This document shows positions 1 through 7,672 of a DNA stretch of 17,992 nt, in pieces. Where the stretch lies: positions 1 through 17,992 of the forward strand of contig JBDSCZ010000088.1 of the NCBI GenBank assembly GCA_039920865.1, given 5' to 3'. This stretch comes from AVCC01 sp039920865 (GTDB lineage: Bacteria > Pseudomonadota > Gammaproteobacteria > Burkholderiales > Burkholderiaceae_D). The number at the start of each line of letters is the position of its first letter. Positions within the stretch are counted from its first letter, which is position 1. The notes under the pieces were generated by a model, which saw only the letters and a list, made by a program, of their open reading frames with translations, was not told where the DNA came from and did not search any database. The translations under genes and the position numbers were made by a program.

Positions 1-2
1 AA

Positions 3-59
3 AACATCGTTTGGGTCACACCGGAGGGCGGTGGCGGACCAAACTATGCCAACATGTAA
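3..59 (+). CDS. 3' end of an unidentified plus-strand gene (partial)
   Basis: An open frame enters from the left edge and ends at a TAA at 57-59. Its last 18 residues read NIVWVTPEGGGGPNYANM. The stop lies 9 bases before a perfect terminator hairpin, as expected for a real gene end, and the other two plus frames run into or through the hairpin. I do not recognise this C-terminus, which is glycine-rich with a Pro-Asn-Tyr motif, and I propose no function. The gene converges on the Nudix gene at 119-673. The frame choice rests only on the position of the stop and on plausibility. Confidence 0.45.
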   Translation, partial: NIVWVTPEGGGGPNYANM

Positions 60-67
60 AGCAGAAT

Positions 68-94
68 AAAAAAGCCGCGGTAAGCGGCTTTTTT
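68..94. terminator. Bidirectional intrinsic terminator
   Basis: A perfect 11-bp inverted repeat (AAAAAAGCCGC, loop GGTAA, GCGGCTTTTTT) gives a GC core flanked by an A tract on one side and a T tract on the other. It can therefore end transcription in both directions. On the plus strand it follows the partial gene ending at 59. On the minus strand it sits 24 bases past the stop of the Nudix gene, and it is probably the 3' end of any transcript continuing out of the nuo operon. Confidence 0.9.
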
Positions 95-118
95 ATTGTT
101 GCGATCTGACATACTTGA

Positions 119-673
119 TCATCCCCACTGTCCGGCAATAATTTTTTCCAGCCAAAATGCGCCTATGACAGTTTTCACATCGGTTATCTTGCCTTCCCGA
201 ACCCAAGACAATACATCGCTCATTGAGGCCCTGAAAGTCTCCAAAAATTCCCCTTCATCCAGCTTGGAGTTACCAGACTGAAGGCCGCGCGCAACAAAAA
301 TATCAAGATATTCGTCTGAATATGCAATCGCATTGTGGATTGTACAAACAAACTTCCAGTCAGTTGCGGTATAGCCGGTTTCTTCTTGTAATTCACGCTT
401 GGCAGTTTCTAAGGAATCTTCATTGGGGTCTATTTTCCCCGCCGGAAATTCAATGAAGACAAGATTCAACGGATAGCGGAACTGACGCTCAAGCAATACA
501 GAATTGTCTTCAAATAAGGGAAGAATAACTACAGCACCGGGGTGCCTAATATATTCTCTTGTTGACAACTTTCCATCAGGCAAGCGGACAGTATCAGATT
601 GCACCTTGAGGAAACTGCCATCAAAAGCCAATTTGCCTTCAATTTTAATCTCTACAAGATGTTCATCGACCAT
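119..673 (-). CDS. Nudix hydrolase, NudF-like (ADP-ribose pyrophosphatase type)
   Basis: This 184-residue protein carries a complete Nudix box at residues 79-101: Gly79, Glu85, then REL-QEETGY with Arg93, Glu94, Glu97 and Glu98, the Mg2+-binding helix. Just before it, residues 62-79 read ERQFRYPLNLVFIEFPAG, the usual lead-in of the ADP-ribose/NDP-sugar pyrophosphatase branch (QYRYP...E-PAG). Members of that branch typically split ADP-ribose to AMP and ribose 5-phosphate in the cytoplasm, and some prefer other nucleoside diphosphate sugars. The exact substrate cannot be read from the sequence. The gene starts 58 bases after the DUF2818 stop, with no strong ribosome binding site. It may be the last gene of the nuo transcript or have a weak promoter in that gap. 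Length is normal for the family and no residue of the box is missing. Confidence 0.88.
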   Translation of the reverse strand: MVDEHLVEIKIEGKLAFDGSFLKVQSDTVRLPDGKLSTREYIRHPGAVVILPLFEDNSVLLERQFRYPLNLVFIEFPAGKIDPNEDSLETAKRELQEETGYTATDWKFVCTIHNAIAYSDEYLDIFVARGLQSGNSKLDEGEFLETFRASMSDVLSWVREGKITDVKTVIGAFWLEKIIAGQWG

Positions 674-731
674 ATTAGATACACATTCCGATTATCTTTA
701 TAAAATTAACGCTGCACTAAAATGAAAAATA

Positions 732-1028
732 TTATTTACGTAAATACCGAAAGATAAAACCTGGATATGCCAAAACTAAAAACAGAAAAAAAGTGATGGC
801 AAAGAACTCCCACTTTTGCTCAAAAGTATTACCAATAGAACCCTCTAACAATCGCGCAATTAAGCCAACAGAAAAATATAGAATGGCCAACTCAATCAGG
901 CGCAGCCAAAAAGGCTTTACATTTGCACGAATAGGAATAACTGCCAGGAAACGCTCATTCAAAAATGGCATATTGGCAAAAAAAACAGCCAATATGATCA
1001 TCATCCAGACTGAAAAATTAACATTCAT
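732..1028 (-). CDS. DUF2818 family membrane protein
   Basis: This is a 98-residue, very hydrophobic protein with three predicted membrane helices at about residues 6-22, 42-60 and 74-94, and a basic C-terminal end (FRYLRK). Recognisable DUF2818 traits are the N-terminal ANMPFLNER segment, the mid-region LRLIELAILYF and the closing WEFFAITFFLFLVLAYPGF. The family has no established biochemical function. It is typically found directly after nuoN in betaproteobacteria, as here, where only 18 bases separate it from nuoN. That linkage suggests a role in assembly or function of complex I, which is inference. No Shine-Dalgarno is visible before the ATG, so translation may be coupled to nuoN. There is no signal peptide cleavage site and no metal-binding motif. 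Confidence 0.88.
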   Translation of the reverse strand: MNVNFSVWMMIILAVFFANMPFLNERFLAVIPIRANVKPFWLRLIELAILYFSVGLIARLLEGSIGNTFEQKWEFFAITFFLFLVLAYPGFIFRYLRK

Positions 1029-1046
1029 AAATTTATTTGATGCTTA

Positions 1047-2534
1047 TTAATTTGCAAGAACTCTAGTCATTGCAACTGTGCACATATTCATCAAAGAGCC
1101 AGGCATCAAACCTATTCCAAGCACGACAACAGCATTCATGCTAAGTGCAATACTCATATCTTTGTTCGCTACAATCGGAGTTGTATCGACTGCATCATCA
1201 AAATACATAACTTTAACAACCCGAAGGTAATAGAAAGCACCTATCAGAGAAAACAGAACCGCCAAAATAGCTAACCATATCTGCCCCGTACCTAAAACTG
1301 CCTGTATGACCGATAACTTTGCATAAAACCCCATCATTGGCGGAATACCGGCCAATGAAAACATGAGGAGCAGCATGACAAAAGCGAACCAGGGACTACG
1401 TTGGTTCAGCCCCTTGAAATCCTCAATATTTTCTGCTTCAAAGCCCTTGCGCGATAACAGCATGATTATGCCGAATGTACCAAGTGTCGTTAGTACATAA
1501 GTTATGGTGTAAAACATGGCTGAGCTATAGGCATCAGCCGCCGGAGCAGTGCTTCCACCAACGACCCCAGACAGCAATCCCAGCAACATGAAGCCCATAT
1601 GGGAAATAGTCGAATATGCGAGCATCCGCTTAAGATTAGTCTGCGCGATGGCAGCAATGTTACCGATAGCCATCGAGAGTACAGACAAAATAATAAGCAT
1701 TTGTTGCCAGTCAAATGCCAGAGGCAACAATCCGTCAACCAATAAACGTATTGATATTGCAAAAGCTGCCAACTTTGGTGCCCCACCAAGCAATAGCGTT
1801 ACGGCAGTTGGCGCTCCTTGGTAGACGTCCGGAACCCACATATGGAAAGGAACAACACCAAGCTTGAACGCAAGACCAGAAACCAAAAAAACAACACCAA
1901 AAACTAAAACTGTTCTATCCACAGTGCCTGTAGCGGTAGCTTTAGCAATTTCTGTCAAATCAAGTGATCCTGTTGCGCCATACAGCATTGACATGCCATA
2001 CAGTAGAAACCCAGATGCCAGCGCACCCAAAATGAAATATTTCATCGCCGCTTCTGTCGAAATTTTATGATCCCGACGCAGTGCAACCAAAGCATATAAA
2101 GATAATGACATCAACTCCAGTCCAAGATAAATAATCAAAAAATTATTACCTGAGATCATGATCATTTGTCCCAGCAAAGTAAACAGGGCTAATACGTAAA
2201 ATTCGCCACCGAGATTACCTCCTCCGATCATATTACGACTGGTTGCGTATTGACGCGAATATACCAGCGTTAGACCAACAGCCAAATAAGAAAATATTTT
2301 CAATAAATTGGACATCGGATCAGTCACAAACATATTGTGAAATGTATAGTCAGTGATGCCTGTATTCAGTAAGTTCAGGCTAAGCAATGCACATCCCAGT
2401 AGAGTCAATATAGACAAAACATAGGTAATATAACGCTTACCATCTGACAAGAACATGTCAATCAAAAGTATTGCCGATGTAGCAATAACAAGAAATACTT
2501 CAGGGTAAAGTAAAGTCAGATTCATGGTATTCAT
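1047..2534 (-). CDS. nuoN: NADH-quinone oxidoreductase subunit N
   Basis: NuoN is one of the three Mrp-antiporter-like proton-pumping subunits of the complex I membrane arm and sits nearest the quinone module. The 495-residue protein has about 14 hydrophobic helices. Family landmarks are present: Glu140 in LGLELMSLSLYAL (helix 5 glutamate), Lys224 in AFKLGVVPFHMWVPDVYQGAPTAV (helix 7 lysine), Lys254 in the following helix, and a KRMLAYSTISHMGFMLLG segment. The ATG at 2532-2534 has GAGG 8 bases upstream, so I prefer it over an in-frame ATG three codons later. It begins 28 bases after nuoM and is followed 18 bases later by the DUF2818 gene. Confidence 0.97.
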   Translation of the reverse strand: MNTMNLTLLYPEVFLVIATSAILLIDMFLSDGKRYITYVLSILTLLGCALLSLNLLNTGITDYTFHNMFVTDPMSNLLKIFSYLAVGLTLVYSRQYATSRNMIGGGNLGGEFYVLALFTLLGQMIMISGNNFLIIYLGLELMSLSLYALVALRRDHKISTEAAMKYFILGALASGFLLYGMSMLYGATGSLDLTEIAKATATGTVDRTVLVFGVVFLVSGLAFKLGVVPFHMWVPDVYQGAPTAVTLLLGGAPKLAAFAISIRLLVDGLLPLAFDWQQMLIILSVLSMAIGNIAAIAQTNLKRMLAYSTISHMGFMLLGLLSGVVGGSTAPAADAYSSAMFYTITYVLTTLGTFGIIMLLSRKGFEAENIEDFKGLNQRSPWFAFVMLLLMFSLAGIPPMMGFYAKLSVIQAVLGTGQIWLAILAVLFSLIGAFYYLRVVKVMYFDDAVDTTPIVANKDMSIALSMNAVVVLGIGLMPGSLMNMCTVAMTRVLAN

Positions 2535-2562
2535 TTAGGTCGCCTCGTATATATGCACTGAT

Positions 2563-4050
2563 CTAGTTCACTTTTGAGATAGCGACATGTTTCAATAAGT
2601 CTGTGACTGACGTTTGCATTACGTCAGTAAATGGAGCTGGATACAAACCCATCCCTATTACTGCAATAGCCAATAATCCCAGCATGAAAAATTCACGCTT
2701 ATTAATATCGTACAATTTTCTTACATGGTCATTTGCAATTTCACCGAACACTACGCGCTTTGCCATCCACAGCGAATATGCAGCACCTAAGATAAGCGCA
2801 GTTGCAGCGAGCATACCTATCCAGAAATTGAATTTTACAGCACCTAATATAACCATGAATTCGCCAACGAAGCCGGAAGTTGCTGGCAAACCGGAATTCG
2901 CCATAGAAAACAGAACAAAAAAAGCGGCAAATTTTGGCATGGTATTTACCACCCCACCATAATCAGCAATTTGACGCGAATGCATACGATCGTAAAGGAC
3001 GCCAACACACAGGAACATGGCAGCTGATACAAAGCCATGAGAAATCATTTGAATAATACCGCCCTGCACTGATAAATCATTGAACATGAAGAAGCCTAGC
3101 GTCACAAAGCCCATGTGTGCAATCGAAGAATAGGCTACTAATTTCTTCATATCCTTCTGCACCATCGCTACCAGACCTATATAAATCACAGCTATCAGGG
3201 AAAGAACAATCATCATTCCAGATAAATAATGACTGGCGTCTGGCGTAATAGGCAAAGAGAATCGCAAGAAGCCATAAGCACCAAGCTTCAGCATAATCGC
3301 GGCGAGGACAACAGATCCACCAGTTGGCGCCTCAACATGCGCCTCAGGCAACCAGGTATGTACAGGCCACATCGGAACCTTGACAGCGAAAGCCATGAGA
3401 AATGCAAAGAAAATCGGCACTTGTACAGATAACGAGAGCGGAAATGCGTGCCAAACCAAAATATCGAAACTTCCAGTCTTTGTATAAAGATACAGAATTG
3501 CGATCAGCGTCAGTAGAGAGCCCATCAGCGTATAGAGAAAAAACTTGAATGCTGCATATACGCGATTAGCGCCACCCCATACCCCAATAATTATAAACAT
3601 CGGTATAAGAGTCGCCTCGAAAAAAACATAAAACAGCATGCCATCTAGTGCGCAGAAAACGCCAACCATCAGTCCGGACAATATCAGGAAAGCACCCATA
3701 TATTGAGCCACTTTTCTCTCGATTACTTCCCATCCAGCAATTACAACGATGACGGTAATAAAGGCTGTTAAGACAATAAACCAGACAGAAATGCCATCTA
3801 TACCAAGAAAGTAATTAATATTGAAGCGTTCAATCCAACTATATTTCTCAACAAATTGCATTCCATGTGCAGCGTTATCGAACTGCTGAATCAAAGGCAA
3901 AGTAACAAGGAAGCTTACAATTGCACCAATCAGTGATGCAACCCGTACCAAACCGGGATTGTCATCACGTCCAAATGCCAAAATAAAGGAACCAAAAGCG
4001 ATAGGACACCAAATCGCAAAACTCAAAAGTGGGGAGGTTGACTGCATCAT
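2563..4050 (-). CDS. nuoM: NADH-quinone oxidoreductase subunit M
   Basis: NuoM is the middle antiporter-like subunit of the complex I membrane arm and forms a proton channel between NuoN and NuoL. The 495-residue, about 14-helix protein shows the expected charged residues inside the membrane: Glu145 in FYVFFEATLIPMF (helix 5), Lys224 in AFAVKVPMWPVHTWLPEAHVEAPT (helix 7) and Lys255 in AAIMLKLGAYG (helix 8). The KLVAYSSIAHMGFVTLG block and the VGEFMVILG region are also typical. It begins with two consecutive ATG codons. Upstream there is only an A-rich weak ribosome site, so coupling to nuoL, which ends 26 bases before, is likely. No truncation or frameshift is seen. Confidence 0.97.
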   Translation of the reverse strand: MMQSTSPLLSFAIWCPIAFGSFILAFGRDDNPGLVRVASLIGAIVSFLVTLPLIQQFDNAAHGMQFVEKYSWIERFNINYFLGIDGISVWFIVLTAFITVIVVIAGWEVIERKVAQYMGAFLILSGLMVGVFCALDGMLFYVFFEATLIPMFIIIGVWGGANRVYAAFKFFLYTLMGSLLTLIAILYLYTKTGSFDILVWHAFPLSLSVQVPIFFAFLMAFAVKVPMWPVHTWLPEAHVEAPTGGSVVLAAIMLKLGAYGFLRFSLPITPDASHYLSGMMIVLSLIAVIYIGLVAMVQKDMKKLVAYSSIAHMGFVTLGFFMFNDLSVQGGIIQMISHGFVSAAMFLCVGVLYDRMHSRQIADYGGVVNTMPKFAAFFVLFSMANSGLPATSGFVGEFMVILGAVKFNFWIGMLAATALILGAAYSLWMAKRVVFGEIANDHVRKLYDINKREFFMLGLLAIAVIGMGLYPAPFTDVMQTSVTDLLKHVAISKVN

Positions 4051-4076
4051 GGTTATTATTTGTTTTCTTTTTCAGC

Positions 4077-6107
4077 TTATCTAGCAAACGGAAAAGGCAT
4101 GAAATAAATTAGAAAGCCCAAAACACCGACAATCATCACAAAGGCGTAGTGATATAGATAGCCGGACTGAATTTTTTTGGTAAATATCGAGAACAAGCCA
4201 ATTAATTTAGCGCTGCCATTAACTAAAAATCCGTCAATCAGAATTCTATCGCCGATATTCCACAAACCATTACCAAGTAAACGAGCGCCGCCAGCAATAA
4301 CAACTTCGTTAAACTTGTCCAGGTAATATTTATTTTCCAGTAGGGTATGAATCGGTCCGAATTTTCTCTTGATATATGCAGGAATCCGGGGGTCGACTAT
4401 ATAAAAATAATAAGCGCTCACAACACCGGCCAACGCAAGAAGAAAAGGAGCCGTAGTGAGTGAGTGGATTGCCATTGCAACTGGTCCGTGAAATTCTTTT
4501 GCAATTTCAGCCATTGCCTTATGCGCATCAGCAACAAAAATTACATCCTTGAAGAAATCCCCAAACAGCAATGGTCCAATTGCGTAGTAACCGATAACAA
4601 CTGACGGGATAGCGAGTAAAACAAGTGGCAATGTCACAACCAAAGAAGACTCATGCGGTTTTTGACCCAAAGCCAAACCATGGTGCTCGTCAGGATCACT
4701 ATGATGTGCATCATGTTCGTTTACCTGTCCAAAACGTTCCTGACCGTGAAAAACCAGGAAATACAGTCGGAAAGAATAAAATGCTGTCACGAACACGCTT
4801 GCCAGTACTGCAAAACTTGCGAATCCAGAGCCGTAAATCGTTGAGTTATGAACTGCTTCTATAATGCTATCTTTGGAGTAAAACCCGGAGAAAAAAGGTG
4901 TACCAATCAACGCCAATGAACCCAGAAGTGATGTAATCCAAGTTATTGGCATGTATTTTCTCAAGCCGCCCATTTTGCGAATATCTTGGACATGATGCAT
5001 TCCGATAATTACAGAGCCAGCTGCCAGGAACAATAATGCTTTAAAGAATGCATGCGTCATCAAATGAAATACCGCAACCGAATAAGCAGAGGCACCAAGT
5101 GCAACTGTCATGTAGCCCAATTGAGATAGCGTCGAATACGCGACAACCCGTTTAATATCGTTTTGGATAATCCCGAGAAAGCCCATGAACAATGCTGTAA
5201 TTGAACCTATAATCATGACGAACGATAAAGCTGTATCAGACAACTCAAACAGTGGCGACATCCGAGCTACCATAAAAATACCGGCAGTAACCATTGTCGC
5301 AGCATGAATCAGTGCAGATATGGGCGTAGGGCCTTCCATAGAATCAGGCAACCATACATGTAATGGGAACTGCGCTGATTTTCCCATTGCGCCAATAAAT
5401 AAACAGATGCACGCGACAGTGATTAACATCCAGTCTGTGCCCGGAAATATCAATTTAGCTAAGGACTCTTTATGAGCGAAAACTTCAGCATAATTTAGTG
5501 ATCCTGCATACGCCACTAATAAGCCAATCCCAAGAATAAAGCCAAAGTCACCTATCCTATTTACTAGAAATGCCTTCATGTTGGCAGCAATTGCAGTTGG
5601 CTTTTTGTACCAGAAGCCAATTAATAAGTAAGAAACCAACCCAACTGCTTCCCAACCAAAAAACAACTGCAAAAAATTATTACTCATGACAAGCATAAGC
5701 ATTGAAAAAGTAAATAAAGAGATATAAGAGAAGAAACGGTTATACCCCTCATCATCTTTCATATACCCAACAGTGTAGATATGCACCATCAAGGATACAA
5801 ATGTAACCACACACATCATCAAGGCAGTAAGGCTATCAATCAGAAATCCAATTTCAAACTTCAGTCCTGCAATAGTCATCCAGTTATAGATAACATCATT
5901 GAACAAGGCTCCATTCAATACTTCACGTAATGCAAAGCACGACAGAATAAAGGCAATAAGCACACCCAGTATGGTCACTGTGTGAGATGCCGTTCGTCCG
6001 ATTATATTGCCAAAAAATTTGGTGCCAAAAAGCCCAGTTACTATAGCTCCCGCGAGCGGCGCCAATGGAATGACAAGTAGTAAATTAGGGTTAAGTTGCC
6101 CCGCCAT
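4077..6107 (-). CDS. nuoL: NADH-quinone oxidoreductase subunit L
   Basis: NuoL is the distal antiporter-like subunit of complex I. Its C-terminal amphipathic helix runs along the membrane arm beside NuoM and NuoN. The 676-residue protein has the antiporter core with Glu153 (FFGWEAVGLVSY), Lys243 (IGAMGKSAQFPLHVWLPDSMEGPTP), His348 and His352 (FHLMTHAFFKALLFL), then a long C-terminal part. The C-terminal NKYYLDKFNE motif at about 592-601 precedes the last helix, as usual in bacterial NuoL. A soluble loop at residues 463-486 is rich in histidine and acidic residues. AAGGG lies 5 bases before the ATG. The 49-base spacer after nuoK is the widest gap in the nuo operon and shows no terminator. Confidence 0.97.
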   Translation of the reverse strand: MAGQLNPNLLLVIPLAPLAGAIVTGLFGTKFFGNIIGRTASHTVTILGVLIAFILSCFALREVLNGALFNDVIYNWMTIAGLKFEIGFLIDSLTALMMCVVTFVSLMVHIYTVGYMKDDEGYNRFFSYISLFTFSMLMLVMSNNFLQLFFGWEAVGLVSYLLIGFWYKKPTAIAANMKAFLVNRIGDFGFILGIGLLVAYAGSLNYAEVFAHKESLAKLIFPGTDWMLITVACICLFIGAMGKSAQFPLHVWLPDSMEGPTPISALIHAATMVTAGIFMVARMSPLFELSDTALSFVMIIGSITALFMGFLGIIQNDIKRVVAYSTLSQLGYMTVALGASAYSVAVFHLMTHAFFKALLFLAAGSVIIGMHHVQDIRKMGGLRKYMPITWITSLLGSLALIGTPFFSGFYSKDSIIEAVHNSTIYGSGFASFAVLASVFVTAFYSFRLYFLVFHGQERFGQVNEHDAHHSDPDEHHGLALGQKPHESSLVVTLPLVLLAIPSVVIGYYAIGPLLFGDFFKDVIFVADAHKAMAEIAKEFHGPVAMAIHSLTTAPFLLALAGVVSAYYFYIVDPRIPAYIKRKFGPIHTLLENKYYLDKFNEVVIAGGARLLGNGLWNIGDRILIDGFLVNGSAKLIGLFSIFTKKIQSGYLYHYAFVMIVGVLGFLIYFMPFPFAR

Positions 6108-6156
6108 GATGACCCTTATATTAAAGTCAGAGAATCTATTTCAGAAAATCTGATTG

Positions 6157-6465
6157 TTAGCCTTTGAGTGAATCCATATCTTCGACATTGATAGTATCCA
6201 TATTTCGGAATAAAACTATCAAAATGGCAAGGCCAATTGCAGCTTCAGCCGCAGCCACGGTCAAAATGAAGAATACGAAAACTTGGCCGGCAGCATCTCC
6301 CAAATAATGAGAAAAGGCAACGAAATTCATATTAACCGCGAGCAGCATTAATTCTATTGCCATTAGCAAAACAATAATGTTTTTTCGATTTAAAAAAATA
6401 CCAATAATTGAAATCGAAAACAATATCGCTCCGAGAATTAAATAATGCGCAAGTGATAGTGTCAT
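6157..6465 (-). CDS. nuoK: NADH-quinone oxidoreductase subunit K
   Basis: NuoK is the small MrpC-like subunit that helps carry protons near the quinone module. The protein has 102 residues, close to the usual 100-102, and three membrane helices. The two buried glutamates required in E. coli (Glu36 and Glu72) are here at Glu38 (LLMAIELMLLAVN) and Glu74 (TVAAAEAAIGLAI). The usual LNRKN motif follows helix 1. AAGGA lies 9 bases before the ATG. The gene starts 12 bases after nuoJ. Confidence 0.97.
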   Translation of the reverse strand: MTLSLAHYLILGAILFSISIIGIFLNRKNIIVLLMAIELMLLAVNMNFVAFSHYLGDAAGQVFVFFILTVAAAEAAIGLAILIVLFRNMDTINVEDMDSLKG

Positions 6466-6477
6466 TGTTCGAAATCC

Positions 6478-7137
6478 TTATTTCTGCTCTGTTCCAGAGA
6501 TTGACGATGGCAAGGTTGGAACATCAAGATGATTATTTGCTCGGTCGGACTCGGATTTCATGCGCACAATACGGATGCGATCATTCCGTTTAACCTTCAC
6601 GGCATCCGATGGGTGGAAATGCTTGCTATCTTTACGCTTCCGCATTGTGAGGGATACTGCGGCAATAATCGCGGTTAATAAAATCACGCCGGCGATTTCA
6701 AACGCATAGACATATTGGGTGTAAATCAATTTACCCAATTCTTTGGTATTACCAATCATGTCGGATTCTGCCGGTATCAAGGCATCTGGCATCCAGAAAC
6801 TACGCAATAATACCGCCGCCATCTCCAGGGCTATTACCACACCGATAGATGCCGCCAATGGAAAATAACCCCAGAAACCTTCGCGCATTTTGTCTATATT
6901 AATGTCGAGCATCATTACGACAAATAAGAAAAGAACCATAACTGCGCCGACATAGACCAGCACCAATACTATTGATAAAAACTCTGCCTTAAGTAACATC
7001 CAGAGTGCGGCCGCCGAAAAAAAAGACAGCACAAGAAAAAGTGCTGAATGTACCGGATTACGGGCTGTAATGACGCGTGTCGCAGCAATAACCAATATCG
7101 CCGAGAAAATATAAAAGAGTACGGTTTTAAATTCCAT
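6478..7137 (-). CDS. nuoJ: NADH-quinone oxidoreductase subunit J
   Basis: NuoJ is a five-helix membrane subunit that links the quinone channel (NuoH/NuoA) to the proton-pumping arm. The 219-residue protein shows the NPVHSALFLVLSF motif at 27-40 and, at 52-76, the conserved helix 3 segment EFLSIVLVLVYVGAVMVLFLF, which forms the pi-bulge important for coupling. After the fifth helix (about 146-165) comes a hydrophilic, Arg/Lys-rich tail of about 50 residues (166-219) that ends in a Ser/Thr-rich stretch. Such tails vary in length across the family. No good Shine-Dalgarno is seen in the 23 bases after nuoI, so coupled translation is likely. Confidence 0.96.
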   Translation of the reverse strand: MEFKTVLFYIFSAILVIAATRVITARNPVHSALFLVLSFFSAAALWMLLKAEFLSIVLVLVYVGAVMVLFLFVVMMLDINIDKMREGFWGYFPLAASIGVVIALEMAAVLLRSFWMPDALIPAESDMIGNTKELGKLIYTQYVYAFEIAGVILLTAIIAAVSLTMRKRKDSKHFHPSDAVKVKRNDRIRIVRMKSESDRANNHLDVPTLPSSISGTEQK

Positions 7138-7160
7138 AAAAAGCCAAATAAAGGACCTAA

Positions 7161-7649
7161 TTAACGATACGCGGCATCAGCTGCGCGTGCGGCAGCGATT
7201 TCATTTTCATAACGATCACCTACAGCAAGCAGCATTTCTTTTGTGTAATAAAGATCGCCTCGTTTTTCACCGTGGTATTCGAGAATATGTGTTTCTACAA
7301 TCGAATCAACTGGGCACGATTCTTCGCAAAATCCACAAAAAATACACTTAGTCAAATCAATATCATAGCGAGTGGTTCTTCTCGTTCCATCTGCGCGTTG
7401 CTCTGATTCAATCGTAATCGCCATGGCAGGGCAAACTGCTTCACATAATTTACACGCGATGCAACGCTCTTCGCCATTAGGATAACGACGCAGTGCATGC
7501 AGCCCCCTAAAACGGGGCGACTGTGGTGTTTTTTCTTCCGGAAACTGAACCGTAATCTTGCGTTTGAACAAATACCGTCCAGTCAATGCCAGACCTTTGA
7601 GCAACTCTCGGAGCATTAAGCTACCGAAAAAATCCTTAACGGCTTCCAT
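7161..7649 (-). CDS. nuoI: NADH-quinone oxidoreductase subunit I (ferredoxin-like)
   Basis: NuoI carries clusters N6a and N6b, which pass electrons from NuoG to cluster N2 in NuoB. The 162-residue protein has two 4Fe-4S motifs of the CxxCxxCxxxCP type: Cys63, 66, 69, 73 (CIACKLCEAVCP) and Cys102, 105, 108, 112 (CIFCGFCEESCP). The N-terminal amphipathic part (residues 1-30) would lie on the membrane surface. The C-terminal YTKEMLLAVGDRYE is typical of proteobacterial NuoI. GAGG lies about 10 bases upstream of the ATG, inside the 23-base spacer after nuoH. Confidence 0.97.
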   Translation of the reverse strand: MEAVKDFFGSLMLRELLKGLALTGRYLFKRKITVQFPEEKTPQSPRFRGLHALRRYPNGEERCIACKLCEAVCPAMAITIESEQRADGTRRTTRYDIDLTKCIFCGFCEESCPVDSIVETHILEYHGEKRGDLYYTKEMLLAVGDRYENEIAAARAADAAYR

Positions 7650-7672
7650 AAGCTATCAGCCTCACCTTCCAA

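Noticed and set aside
674..731. Possible promoter before the Nudix gene (TATAAA/GATAAT-like boxes)
   Set aside because: The -10-like boxes have no acceptable -35 at 16-18 bases; the spacer is simply AT-rich.
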